Of a stretch of DNA of 64,000 bases, positions 10,806-23,070 are shown in pieces. The position numbers were made by a program, and so were the translations under genes. Location of the stretch: NCBI GenBank assembly GCA_015183035.1, contig JACZZP010000017.1, forward strand, positions 248,001-312,000, written 5' to 3'. Numbering within the stretch: the first letter of the stretch is position 1; each line of letters starts with the position of its first letter. Origin of the DNA: Meloidogyne chitwoodi (Eukaryota; Nematoda; Chromadorea; Rhabditida; Meloidogynidae). The notes beneath the pieces were generated by a model. The model saw nothing but the letters and a program-made list of their open reading frames with translations, did not search any database and was not told the DNA's origin.

Positions 10806-13179
10806 ATGTTTTATTTTATGTTTAACTATTATTTTAGTAGTAAAAAAACAAAATATATTATCCACTCTTCTCTCCACAACTTATTGAGAGCTAAGAAATT
10901 TGCAGAATGAACGCAAAATTAGTCACCTCCAAAACCGTTTGTGTTTTTTATGTTTTTATATGTCATTCTGGCATTTTATGTTATATTTATAAGCATATAT
11001 TTATGTGTAATATTTAATAATCGTATTTTTAAGAGAAAAAAAGACTTTTTTTTGTTAAAAATGTGTTTATTAGTTATTTTATTAAAAAACGTAAATTTAA
11101 CGTTAAAAAAATTAAAAAAATTTTTTTTACATAAAATAGGAAAAATTAAAAAATTAGCTAAAAATAATTTATTTTTAATTTAGTATGATGAATGACTGTT
11201 GGATTAAAATAAATTATAAAAATTGGATAAAGTTTATTTTTAATAAAAAATTGGTTGATTGACCGGGTAAAATTGATGTTGACCGATTTTATTGTTTTAA
11301 AATTATTTTTATATTTTTTAAAAGCAAAAAATTATTTTGACCAATTTTTATATTTTAAAAAATATAAATTCAATTTTTGACATATAATATCCCGATTTAT
11401 TTAAAAGTACTTGACTGGAAAAAATATTTTTAAAGTATTTAAATTTTGCTAATTAATATAAATAAAAAAAGAAATGATAGGTCACTAATTTATAAAGTGA
11501 AAAATGGTTTCGGAGGTTAAAAAGAGTTCTTTAGTAAACAACCACTTATTATTATTATATGTATTATACTTATGGAAGTTGAGGAAAGAGGTAAGGGAAC
11601 GTTGGTCATAAAAATTTTTTTTGTTTCTTTTTATAATTTAAATAAATAGAGGTTTAAAAAGGGAGAGGGAAAATAAGTATGTTAGAATGACTTTAGGATC
11701 AAGAATAATTTAAAAAAAATTAAAGTTGAGTAAAGATAGGAGGACAAAGGCGAAAGGAACATTTATGCTGAGGGAGTGGTCAGTCATATAATTTTTAAAA
11801 ATAAAAATTAAAAAAATATAAAAAATTTAATTATTAATTTTTACAATTTTATATAATAATAAATACTTAAAAAATATTATAAATTTTTAATAATATATTT
11901 AGGTAGCAATAAAAGAATTTAAGGAATTTAAGAAAAGCTAAAAAAAAGGAAAATATTATTTTTTGATTAAAAAAAATTTGGGAGAGTGAACAAATTTTTT
12001 ATAAATTAAAAAAGTGAATGTTGTGTGGAGGTGACTCAGTGGATATAAACTAGTTGGTTTAAAAATTTATTGCGCAATAAATAAATTGGAAAATAGGAGA
12101 ATTTTATTTTTAAGGAATATTTAAAAAAATAATTGAAAAATTTTTGATTTTTTAAAATTTTTCTGTATTAAAAAAATAAATCGCTACAAAATGGCATTTT
12201 TACTGAAGAAAACTTTTCTTTAAACCTGCGCGCCTTTTTCCTTTGTTTCAAAGAAATAATTGAACGATTAGCTTAAAGGAAAACAATAAAAGGTATTTTA
12301 ATCGTTTAAAAGGCTTAAAACAAGCCTAAGGTTGGAAGGCGGTTAATTTTTTATTAAAAAAATTTTTGAGGCAAAAATGAGAGATTAAAAATAAGAAAAA
12401 ATATTATGGTTATTTTATAAGGTTAAGAAAGATTATTTTAAGTATAAAATATTTGAAAAATAAAAATGATTATTATTTAAAAATAAAGAGAAAAATAAAT
12501 TAAAAGACAATGAAGAAAAAAGAAAGGGCATTTTTGCAAAAAAAAAATAAATCTTTTTGAACATAACTTAACGTATACTCAACTAAAAATTATGAAATTT
12601 TTAATAAAGTTAAATAATACTTTTAAGTTTAATTTTGCAAAATTTCAGAATTTTAGCTTTTCATATGACGATTTTATACAAGCAAACGCCTAATCTGTCT
12701 TGCGCCAAAACATGCGTTTACCTTATTTTTTTTACTGTGCCCCACATGTTGTTATGTAAAAGAATTGTTGTTGTTTAGTGGCCTTTGGCGGCAAACGTTC
12801 GACCTTTATTTTTTTATTATTTCACTCACACTTTTTTTTATTTCTCCCTCATTTTCCTCAAGGTATTAATACTTTGAAGAGATGTAACAAAAAATGTTCA
12901 TTTCACAGTTGTGTAGATGAACGGGGATTGCGCAAAAAAAATAAAAAAGAAATAAATATTTTTGGCGGTAGAAGATGAATAAAAATGGGTTTTATTGTTC
13001 AGTAGCAAAAAAATAGAAAAAAAGAAATAGTTTTTTAATGTGGCGGAAAGGGAATGGGCTGGAAGGAACAAAAGTTGTGTTTGTAGGGATGTACACAAGG
13101 AAGAGAAAGTTTAAGAAAAAAGTGAGAAAAATATATCTTTAATTTATGGAAATTGAAATGTATCTATGTTAAAAATCGA

Positions 13180-13330
13180 GGAATATAAATGTTCGGAAGA
13201 AATTCTGATATTTTTTTGTGTTTTTTCCGAACATGTTTGGAAGAAATTCTGATATTTATTTTGTTTTTTCCGAAAATGTTTGGAAGAAATTCTGATATTT
13301 ATTTTGTGTTTTTTCCGGAATTATAAATAA
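13180..13330. repeat. Three tandem units of about 50 bp, TTTGGAAGAAATTCTGATAT plus Ts and TTTTTTCCG
   Basis: Three copies in a row, each combining the AAATTCTGAT motif with a TTTTTTCCGAA/CCGGAA end, so it joins the two most common short motifs of the window. Single diverged units recur at about 13740-13900 and 14355-14430. Confidence 0.7.
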
Positions 13331-15220
13331 ATAAAATGTTCAATAAATTTATATAGGGTCTATGAAGTATTTTAAAAGATTTACGATAAACTGGAAAGGC
13401 ATCAAAAATAAAAGTATTTAAAAAATGGTTTAATTGAAATTATTTTACCAATTACCTGAGACATTTGTTCGCGCGTATATGAATATTATACATATACATA
13501 TTTAAATAAATATAAATATGTGTGTGTCATCATAAAAAACCGTTTTTTTAGTTTTTATAAAAAATTCTTTTGCGCGAATAACAAAATGACATTTTTATAT
13601 TTTTTTAATTTTTTCTCAATTTTATCGGCCGAAAAGATCTGTTTCGACCCAAAAAAAGAAAATTAATATTTAAAAGAAGAGGGAACGAATAGTTTTAAAT
13701 ACATTTAAAAGGTGTTTGGAATTTCTGAGACAATACAGACAAAATGTTTGGAATAAATTCTTATCTTAATTTGCTTTTTTTCCGGATTGTAAAAATGTTT
13801 TGAAAAAATTCTGATATATATTTTGTATTTTTTGGTTTTAATTAATAAAAATGTTTGGAAGGAATTCTGATTTTTATTTTGTGTTTTTTTACATTTTCTA
13901 AATCAGAATTACTGTAAAAACATTAGTCAAATTTTTTTAGCAAAAATTAATTAAATTTCAGAACTGTCAATATAAAAGTATAGAAATGTTTGTAAAGGTG
14001 TTAGTTTGGGAAGGATTTGAAGGTTTTTGGAGAAAAATAATTTCAGAAAATAAAAATAAGTAATAATATTTAAATATTTGTTCAACAGTCCTTCAATGTG
14101 TTAAATAAGGAGAAAAAAGTAAAAAATAGACAAAACTGTAACCAACCAAAACCATCCGATTAACGGCTTTGGACTAGGTTTTTCGGAAAATTATTATATA
14201 CATTTTTATTTATTTAATTAGTTAAAGCAAACAAAAATTTGTATTCGCGCCTAAAATATTTTTGAAAAAAAGAATTTTAAAGAAAATTTATTTACATAAG
14301 TTTTTATTTTATATATTCCTTAAATGTCCAGAAAAATAATATAAAGTTGGCAACAATTTTTGAAAGAAATTCTGATTTTTATTTTATGTTTTTCCGGATT
14401 GTAATTAATAAAAACGTTTGGAAGAAATTCTGATTTTTATTTTATTGATATTAAAAAATCAGAAATAAATAAAATTGTAAAAAATAAATAAAATTATTAA
14501 AATATTAATTTATTCTTTTGTTATCATTTCAAGTTGGAAAAAAGTTTCTTTTTTATTTTAAGTTAATTTTTATTCTTTATGTTTTAAAATAATTTTGGCG
14601 CTAAATTTTAAAAGAAAAAGTTTTAATAATAATAGGGAAATTCCAACATTTTTTTTCAACTTTAATTTCTATCTTTTTTCTTCTGACTGCAACAAACATT
14701 CAACTTTGTTTTTCTTTGATAAAAAGTTGCAATAAATAAATTGAAACATAACAGCGGGAGAGAAGAAAAATAAGAAAAATGCGGGAAAAGTGTAAAAAGG
14801 TTGTACTTTAACTGAAACTATTTTTAATAAAAAATAAATATTTTTAATATAATTATTTCTAATAATTTATCATTATTTTTAGTATATTTAAATTATTTAA
14901 TGATCACAGCAGGAATTATTATTATTATCATCATATTTAAAAGAACTTAAATAGTTGTGATATTTTTAATTTACTATACATTGATAAAAATCAGAATAAA
15001 TCAGAACAGTTGAATAAAACAAAATCAAAACAATTGAATAGAAACCAGAACAAAATCAGAATAAATCAGAAACAAAAATTTAAACAAAATCAGAATAAAT
15101 CAGAAACAAAAATTTGAACAAAATCAGAATATATTCAGAATATAATCAGAATAACATAAGAAGAATTAAATTCTTTAAAAAAATAAAATCAGAAGAATAT
15201 ATATTTATTTAAATATAAAT

Positions 15221-17835
15221 TCATAAAAATAAAATAAAAATAAATCCAAAAATTAACAAAATAAAATCAAAATATAAAAATTTAGGCCAATTAAAATTCA
15301 TTCCTTTTCTTTGTGTATATTGCTTCCAATAATTATTTTTAATTCTTAATAATTTTTCTGCAAAAAATATTCCTTCTTCCATACTTGGTATTTGTCTATC
15401 TAAGAATATTTCCTTTAATTTTTTGGCTTTTTCTCCTTTTTCTGGTTTTGATAAAATCTGAATAAAATATTTTTAGAAATTTTGTATTTTTTAAGTCGAT
15501 GAATTCCACAATTTTTTACGAATTAAATTTTTAGTATTTTGAAGTTTATAAATTAATTGAATTAGGTACCTTAGAAATTGTTTGAAAAACACTTTCTTCG
15601 TTAATGTTAAATTTATTAATAACTGGGGCATGTCCCAAAGTCAACAAAAGATGAGCGCTGTGGGCTTGTTCAGCGTAAACAGGCATAACAATTAGAGGAA
15701 TACCAGAACATAAAGCTTCACGAAGACTAAAATAAATTTATGATTTTAAATATATTAAAAATATTTCACATAAAAATATTTTTAATTTAACATTTTTAAA
15801 TTTTACCATTTTGTAATTTGGACATTTTGTCAATTTATTTATTTTTTTATTAAAATTAATATAAACCTTTTATTTCCACCATGAGAGATAAAAACTTTGG
15901 TTTTATGATGAGCAAGAATTTCTAGTTGAGGAGCCCATTTAGTTAAAAGAACATGTTTTCCAAGTTGAGGGATTTCAGGTCCATTATAAACAAAAATTAC
16001 ACGATAATCTTTAAACCTATTAAAAGCCTTTAATAATGATTCATAAACATATTTTGGTGCTCTACTCCAATCTACATTTGTACCAAAAGCTGCGTAAATT
16101 GTCCCTTAAAAGAGGTGAAATGAAGCGTAGGTTAGGTGTTGCCAATAATTATAACATTTGAACTAATTAACCTTTTCTATTAATTTTGGTATTGTTCGAT
16201 AGAGGAGAATCTTAGCTATTAAATATTTAAACATTATAATTTTAAGAAATAAGGAAAAAAAGTTGTAGTCAAAAAAGATTAAAAAACCAATTTGAAGAAA
16301 AATATTAGTTTTTTGACCATAATATTTTTTAGTATAGGTCAAAATTTTGTTTTTTATTTCATTTTATAGCAAATTTTTTTCTCTATCGAAAGATATCAAA
16401 ATAATTTTAAAATATTTTCTGGTTTAATAGTTATAGTAGTTGAAACTTAGTAAGCTCGTTTAACTGTACCCTTCGACTCCGATGCTTCCACAAATTCAGC
16501 AAATTTATTAGGCAAAGTTTTAACATTTTTACAATGTGCACCCACATTAATCATTTCATTTCCAACTATTTTTAAATTAAAAAATTTTTTTTTAAATATT
16601 GTTTTTTTAAATAACCGGCCATTGGCCACCCAATGCGATCAATTGCGTCCGAAAATTGAAGTGATGTTCTTGAATAAAAATCTGACCAAGAAAAATCAGT
16701 TACACCAAGAATTTTCATGTTTGGCATTAAGTGAGGAATAACTGGAAATATTTAAAAATATATTTAAAAAAATTAAAATTGTTCGAAATGTCAAAAAGTT
16801 AAAAAAATTTCATTTTCAAAATGTCTAAAACTAAATAAAATATTACTGTAATTAATGTAAATGACTTCAATGATATTTTCATAAAATGCAATAATTCGAT
16901 TTGAGAATTTATTAGGAGAATAAACATCATTTTCATCTGTAGGTACAGGAGGACACATGGGAACTCGAGAGACCCAATTCCTTCCTAAAATATTTTTGAA
17001 AATTATTTAAAATTATTAGAAACTTATAAATGACGTTGAATAATATTTACCATTTTGAGTCTTTGACCTTTTTTATTTTTGACGAAAAGTAAAATTTTCA
17101 AGTCAAAAGACTGGAAATGGTCAGGAGACTTTAAATTCCCTTATTAAATTAAACTTTTTTTACCAACACTCCTAACAGATTCTGCAGATATTAAACTAGA
17201 TGCTGCAGTAGCATAAACAATAATATGTGGTTGATTTAATTTTTTTCCATTTAATTCCCATAATTTGTGTTTTAGGGTAGTCAATGCAAAACCAAAAGAC
17301 CAAAATAGGTCATCAATAACAATAAAATCAAATTCTTCATTTATTATTTCTACAATCTGTAAAAGAAGAAAAAATTAGCTAAAAATAATTATTTCATTTT
17401 AATTGCCTTATCTGTCCCATTCTGAAGCATAATACCTAAGAAATTGTCCATTACAGTAAAATAATGACCAAGTAAATAAGAAGTTAATCTTTCATGCCAA
17501 AGTATTTGAGCAAATCTATTTTTCCATTCTTCATCTGTTCTTCTTGGTAAAGGAAAACGAATGGATTTTAATTTGGATGAAACCCCATCCATAGGGATTG
17601 TATCCAAAAAAGTTACAGAATGTCCTTTTTCTACTAACCTGAGAATTAAATTTATTAAATAAATAAATTAATAAATTAAATTAAAAAATTTTATAAATTA
17701 CATTTCCATAAGTGGACGCATTGAACCAAAATGACTACCATTATCATGAAAAAATGTAAAAAGAAACTTGGCCCCTTCACATTTTAAATTGATTAAAATA
17801 AAAGTTGTAAAGATCAATAGAGAGCAGAATTTCAT
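15221..17835 (-). CDS. UDP-glycosyltransferase (GT1 family), 9 exons, 516 aa
   Basis: Exons: 17835-17702, 17638-17407, 17356-17164, 16984-16847, 16741-16616, 16565-16470, 16104-15867, 15726-15570, 15457-15221; total 1551 nt. It starts with a signal peptide (hydrophobic residues 5-17) and then 'FHDNGSHFGSM', where His35 sits at the usual catalytic base. 'FIVIDDLFWS' supplies the partner Asp. The donor-binding signature is complete: 'KWAPQLEILAHHKTKVFISH' continuing into 'GGNKSLREALCSGIPLIVMP' and 'YAEQ'. A C-terminal membrane segment ends the protein at '...IFILFL' with almost no cytosolic tail and no dilysine signal. UGTs conjugate small lipophilic compounds with sugar in the ER lumen and serve detoxification in nematodes. 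Intron 2 appears to use a GC donor (AAG|GCAATT); no in-phase GT exists. Substrate unknown. Confidence 0.94.
16235..16440. repeat. Dispersed element in a UGT intron
   Basis: Intron 6 carries 'TTTTTGACCATAATATTTTT', 'CTCTATCGAAAGATATCAAA' and 'TTATAGTAGTTGAAAC', matching in order the interior words of the element at 2157-2330 and those near 49.6, 50.2 and 63.1 kb. Ends are not clear here. Confidence 0.5.
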
Positions 17836-18738
17836 TATTAAATCATTTAAGTTTTATTAAATTTAAAAAAGTTTAGATGTTTGAAAGATTGTTTAATACA
17901 AAGAGATTTAAATTAATGTTTTCCGGAAAATGTTTAGAAATATTTTTATTTTGTTTCATTATTTTAAGTTTCCGGAAAATGTTCGTAAACATGTTTATGT
18001 TGTGTTTTTCTTTCATTTTCTTCCGGAATTTTCTAAAAGTTTTCCGGAAAATGTTTTGTTCATTAAAGTTTTAACTTTTTATTTTACATAAAATGTTTTC
18101 CTATATTTCTCTCTTAAAAATGTTTAATAAAATTTTGTAAATTTAAAATTGTAAAATATAAAATTGCAATTTTTTGTAAAATTATTTAAGATATTTTGTT
18201 TTAAAATTCTTCAAAAAAGAAAAAAGTTCAACAACCAAAAATGCTCAAATTAAAAAATAGTAACAACCGAGAATTGTTTAAATTTAAGGTAAAAATGTTT
18301 AGGGTTTTAACATAAATAATTACACAACATAAAATTTGATTGATGGAAATAAAAATTGATAAGGAAAATTTTTTTAATTTTTATCAGAAGGAAGAACATG
18401 TTCATCTTACATTTTATTTATTTTTTACCTTACTATTATACATACATATTATTACTGATCTATTCATCAATATTAATTTTATATCGAAAATGTTTAACAT
18501 GTTTTTTTAGTCATTCAGGAGGAAACAAATTTTCTATGTTTTCCGGAAAGTTATATTCTTGTTTTTGTATTTTCTAAAGTTTTCCGGAAATATTTTAAAA
18601 GACTGTTTCTTCCTTTTCTTTTTGTATTTTTCCGGAAAATTTTGTTTTATTCAACATTGTTTATCACTATCAAACATATAATTAGAAATTTATTTAATAT
18701 ACATAAATACAAAAATATAAGTGTTTTATTTTATTAAA
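17836..18738. other. Intergenic, rich in TTTTCCGGAAAATGTTT repeats
   Basis: Lies upstream of the UGT start codon and past the stop of the next gene. It contains at least seven copies of the palindrome TTCCGGAA, usually inside TTTTCCGGAAAATGTTT (about 17920, 17970, 18020, 18040, 18540, 18575, 18630). No coding exon seen; open frames here are repeat-derived. Confidence 0.65.
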
Positions 18739-19677
18739 TTAAAGAATGCTCCATCTTCTACTGTTTTTCTTTGTTTCACACAAAAATTCTTTGCTTCCAA
18801 TCCAATTTAATTCCAAAGTTTTTGTGTCATTAATAGAATTTAAATAATCTTCTCCAAATTTTTTTTTATTTTTAGAAGAATCATAACAACCCATACAGTC
18901 ATACATATAGCAACAAGAAATTAATATTAGTAGCAAAACCATTAAAACAGTAATTAATCCAAAATAAGTAAATGCAAACATATAAACCTATAAATTGAAT
19001 TAAAATTATTTTGTCACAGTTATTTTATTTTAGAAAGATAAAAAAAGTTTATGAAATTTTTGTTAAAAAAAGTTTTTTTTTGCTACAGAAGCATGCTTCA
19101 GTTTCATGCTTCAGAAACATTTTTTGGAAAATTTACAGAAGCGAGTTTAAAATGTTTCAGAAACTTGTTTCACTTTTTCAGAAGCATGTTTCAAGTAACA
19201 AGTTTCAGAAAGCAACACACTACATGTTTTAGAAAAAATGTTTCAGAAACATTTATTATTTGAATGTTTGCTTCAAAATATATTTTTTTAAATTTATTTA
19301 AATTAATTTACCTCTTCCCTAACAGAATACATTTCCAACCAACTCCAATGCCCAGTATTATAACGCAAAGTGTTTGCTTCATTTTTAGCTTCTTCATTTG
19401 CTTCTTTATTAATTTCCAAATAATTTTTAATTTCTTCTAAATTTAATTTATTATTTTCTTCTTTTTTATCAATTTGTTGAAACATTGAATATAAATTTTT
19501 ATTAATTAATTGAAGTCCAGAATTAGAAATATGCCTTAATTGTAATTTTTTATTGCGTTGGTGATGTTGGCGAAAAGTGTTCATTGAATGAACATTTGTT
19601 GTTGCTAATATTACAATTAATAGTAAAATAATAATTTGTAAATAAGCAGAAATATTATTTAAATTGTAAAATTGCAT
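18739..19677 (-). CDS. Small unknown membrane protein, 2 exons, 204 aa
   Basis: Exon 1 is 19677-19312 and exon 2 is 18987-18739; donor GAG|GTAAAT and acceptor TTTATAG|GTT join in phase. I do not recognise a family. Visible parts: an N-terminal hydrophobic stretch (about residues 13-28) that could be a signal peptide, a polar Asn/Lys/Glu-rich region with heptad-like Leu/Ile spacing (about 60-100), then a second hydrophobic segment (about 125-148) immediately followed by clustered cysteines ('SCCYMYDCMGCYD'), and a polar tail. That suggests a type I single-pass membrane protein with possible acylation near the membrane. The 324-bp intron holds a GAAGCATGCTTC-type repeat. Both exons have clean ATG/stop, splice sites and compositional contrast to their surroundings, which is the main support. 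Confidence 0.62.
19079..19262. repeat. GCTTCAGAAACATG-type repeat in an intron
   Basis: Repeated GAAGCATGCTTCAG, TTTCAGAAACATGTTTC and similar words, several of them short palindromes (GCATGC, GAAGCATGCTTC). The same vocabulary returns at about 20130-20190 and 54985-55135. Confidence 0.75.
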
Positions 19678-21161
19678 TTTTTATTATTATTATTAATTAT
19701 TATTATTATTAACTAAAGAAATAATTATTTTTTAAATTTATTTTAAATTTAATAAATTTAATAAAAATAATTTTTAAAAATAAAATGAAATAATATTTGT
19801 AAGTAAAAATTAGAAAAAGTGCCAGGGGTGACGTTTAGGGAGATTATACGATTTTTTAAAATAAATAAAATCGGCTTTTCGTGTAATTCATTTGATCAAC
19901 ATTTTTTCAAACAAATATATGTGAAAAAAGAAGCTTATTTAAATTATTTTATGTTTTTAAAACGCTTTTTATTTTTAAATTAATGACAGCAAATCTTTAA
20001 AGAATATTAAAAGTGATTTTTTGGGAGGGGAAAAATAAAATAAAATATAAGTTTCTTAAAAATGTGAAACTCGTCACTTTAAAAATTATTTTAAAATAAT
20101 TAAATAAAATTAAAAAAAATTTTTTTTTGCTTCAGAAATTTTTTTAAGAAGCATTTATAGTTGTTGAAGCACATTTGCTTCAGTTTTGAAAGAGTGCTAT
20201 TTATTTAAATTAAATAAATTAAAAAATATATTTTTTAAAATGGTCATCTTAAAAAATAAAATATTCCTTTTAAATGCTTTTTAAAAGAAAAGAATGTTAA
20301 AAAAATAAAATGTTCTCTATGTGGTAAGCAAAATGGACGTAAGCATAAGCGCAAAGAAGAAGAAAAAGAGTGTTGTGTAGGGGACAGCTTAGAGGATATT
20401 AAAATTAATTTTACGTAATTGCTGTCCTCTCTTCTAATTTATTTAATAAATTCCTTTAAATTTATTTTAGTAAATTAATTTTTAATAAAATAATAATAAT
20501 TTTGGTCATTTTAAACAATGAACGTCAAATCTCAAAATAAAATAATACACTAATAATTTTTAAAATAAATAAAATAATTTTATAAAATTAAAAAATATAA
20601 ATAAAAAAATGTGATCCTTAAAAAAATATTTTTTTAGATTAAAAAATAAAGATATTGTTTTAATTAATATATTAAAATAATTAAAAATAGTCACAAAATT
20701 GATAAAAAATTTAAAATAAAAATCCTAGAAAGCGGATTTAAAAATTTAATTTAAGAAAAATTTGATGAAAGAAAGGAGACTTTTTATTTTTTTCAAAAAA
20801 AAAATAAAATGAGAGTGTAGACATTTCAACTTTTTTTTTATATTACAAATAATTATATAAAAACATTCAAAAATTTTAAACAAAATATTTATTTATTTTT
20901 CTCATTTTGTTTTAATCATATTTGAAATTTTTTGAAATAAATTTTTTAAAAAGTTGCCCGAGAACCTAGACTAAAATAAACACTAATAAATATATGGACA
21001 TTTTTATTCAATAAAAAAATGTTTAAATTATTACTATCTTCATATCGTTTTTTTCCATTCTTTTTTTTTTTCTTAACATAGTCCTTAGAGTGAAGAACAA
21101 TAATTTCTTAATTTATAATATTTAAAAAATTATTTTTTAAATTGTAAACCTAAAAAAGCAA
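19678..21161. other. Intergenic, AT-rich
   Basis: No coding exon seen. It contains a short GCTTCAG repeat (20130-20190) and an inverted repeat GGACAGC...GCTGTCC at about 20382-20430 in otherwise featureless A/T sequence. The latter could fold but has no recognised RNA family. Confidence 0.55.
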
Positions 21162-21750
21162 TTAACCAAGAAGAGACTGACAGAAATTTTTCGGCTTTTT
21201 AATTGCTAACTCAATTGCCTTAGCACACCCAGCCTTTGCTGCACTCACTCCCACATCTTTTAATTCTACACAAACTTCAGAAGCCAACCCATCTATAGAA
21301 TTTGCAATCTCCTGACAACTGGGAAAAATAGCGTCTGTTGTTTTTTTTAATTGTTGGAGACAACACTTACGATCCAAATTACTATATGGGCAGAATAATA
21401 GTTCCCAGCTTTCTATATTTTTTTCACAATTTAATAAAATGACTTGGGCATGGTTGTTCCATCTGTTTAGGCAGTTGACAGTACCAGCTAAAAATCTCGC
21501 AGAGCTGACACATAAGAACGAAGCAGGTTCAGTGAGTAAGCCGAGAGCTATATCACATAAGTGGATTGAATTTTCACCTTCTGTTTTTTCTACCTTACAC
21601 TAAAAATAGAAAATAATTTTTTTAATTTATAAAAAAGAAACTTACGATATCTGTAAGTATTTTTCTAGCCTCCATCACATCAGCAAGTTTTGAATCAATA
21701 TTATTCAAAATATTAAATATTATAAGAAAGAAATAAAGAGAGAAAAGCAT
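21162..21750 (-). CDS. Secreted cysteine-rich protein, 2 exons, 180 aa
   Basis: Exon 1 is 21750-21646 (donor ATC|GTAAGT) and exon 2 is 21599-21162 (acceptor TTTTTAG|TGT). The first residues 'MLFSLYFFLIIFNILN' form a signal peptide. The mature part carries about 12 cysteines, including 'DRKCCLQQ' and the ending 'KNFCQSLLG', and no other membrane segment, so a disulphide-rich extracellular protein is expected. The layout (about 150-residue domain, regularly spaced Cys, amphipathic helices with 'GLASEVCVELKD') resembles nematode secreted families such as DUF19/T20D4.11-like, but I could not confirm a signature. In a plant parasite such genes are candidates for gland or body-fluid proteins; nothing here shows the tissue. 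Confidence 0.72.
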
Positions 21751-23070
21751 TATAATTAAATAAATATAATTAATTAATTAAAATAAATAATAATTTTGTT
21801 TATAGATAAATAAAAATGTTCTTTTATAGTAAAAGATTTATCCCGTTTTTAAGGTCATATTAAATAACCTTAAACAAAAGGAAATTAATAATAATAAATT
21901 CCATAATTTAGTATTTATTTTTAAAATAATTTTTAAATATTTAAAGTTTAAAAAGGGTAAAGTGTGGATTTAAATATGATTTTTAAATGTTACTAATAAA
22001 ATAGTTTATCTAAAGAATTTAAGATGCGTGGGTTTAATATGGAATTTTTAAATAATTTATTTATTAATCATTTTTTTATAAAATTAAATTTAGTTGACAA
22101 ATATATTTATGTAGTTTTTATTTATTTATTAATCATACAATAAGAAAAGAGCAAAGCACTAAAGTAAACGTTTTTTGTATTTATCTTGGAATTTTAGAGA
22201 TTTATTAAACCAAAAATTCTGAACTTTTTAAAATGTTAGATAAAACTCTTTTGTTTATCTACACAAAATTTCACATCTCTAAATGCTCTTTTAACAATTT
22301 TATAAGGCTCGACATCTCTCGAGGACTTTTTCCTTACCCCAACAAGTTTCTTCTCCCATAACTTTTTTTCTACAAAACTAAAAATTCTAAAATTTTTAGT
22401 AGAGTTAGATAACACACTTATTCATATCAACACAAAATTTTATATTTATATCTTCATTATTGATAATGTTATTAAGCTTGGCGTAACCTTAAAAAAGATT
22501 ATTATTTTTTTAATTATTTTGACTCTTTATTTTTTAATTTAATAGGTAAAAAATTATTTTACTAAATTGCAAATTATTGTTAAAATGAAAAATCAGAATT
22601 TTGTTTTCAAAAATCAGAATTTTGTTTCTAAAAACAGAATTTGTTTTCAAAAATCAGAATTTGTTTTCAAAAATCAGAATTTGTTTTCAAAAATCAGAAT
22701 TTGTTTTCAAAAATCAGAATTTTGTTTCTAAAAATCAGAATTTTGTTTTCAAAAATCAGAATTTATTATTCTTTTTTACAACATCAACTTTATCGTCATT
22801 TAGCAATCTCATCCTAACTTGCTTTCAACCGGATTATCTATAAACATAGAACAAAAAAGGTTATATTTTTCTCTTCTCTAAAAACATTCATTCTATACAA
22901 CCATTTATGCTCACACGATCAGAGCATATATTAAAATAAATAAATTCTATATTTTATTTTATTTTCTGCGCAAGTTTGTAATTAAATAGAGTGTTTGTGG
23001 GTAAAATAATAAATAAATATATTTATATTTTGGGAAAAATAAATAAAAAAAGATACATTTTATTAAATAA
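21751..23070. other. Intergenic between divergent secreted-protein genes
   Basis: No exon found. About 22180-22450 holds a pair of diverged copies of a dispersed repeat (words such as 'CATAACTTTTTTTCTACAAA', 'AAAATTTTTAGTAGAGTTAG' and 'CACAAAATTTTA'), with related sequence near 51.4-51.6 kb. It is followed by a tandem repeat at 22590-22765. Promoters of both flanking genes must lie here; no specific element is recognisable. Confidence 0.55.
22590..22765. repeat. AAAAATCAGAATTTGTTTTC tandem repeat (about 20 bp x 8)
   Basis: Eight head-to-tail copies with unit length 20-21 bp, alternating GTTTTCAAAAATCAGAATTT and GTTTCTAAAAATCAGAATTT variants. Tidiest example of the AATCAGAATT family besides 53.1-53.5 kb. 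Confidence 0.88.

Larger units (their letters stand above)
5807..15220. other. 9.4 kb AT-rich stretch without a convincing gene
   Basis: No set of exons with matching phases or a recognisable domain was found on either strand. It holds TTCCGGAA-containing repeats (about 6170-6245, 6915-6990, 7620-7705, 10600-10805, 13180-13330, 13785), AATCAGAATT clusters (7575-7800, 9420-9710, 14340-14460, 14990-15160) and long poly-A/T tracts. Isolated candidates with little support are in the rejected list (6474-6554, 7262-7462, 12861-12978). It may include the innexin promoter at its left end and the region beyond the UGT stop codon at its right end. Confidence 0.6.

Noticed and set aside
10641..10877. 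78-codon minus-strand frame
   Set aside because: It is the translation of the TTTCCGGATAAA tandem repeat.
10950..11183. 78-codon plus-strand frame with hydrophobic then Lys-rich sequence
   Set aside because: AAA/TTT codon runs only; composition equals the surrounding non-coding DNA.
12861..12978. Exon-like segment after a TCCTCAAG acceptor, with three cysteines and a basic tail
   Set aside because: No upstream exon with matching phase and no start codon; could be chance in a 9-kb spacer.
22601..22843. 80-codon plus-strand frame with a repeated Phe-Lys-Asn-Gln-Asn pattern
   Set aside because: Translation of the AAAAATCAGAATTTGTTTTC tandem repeat.
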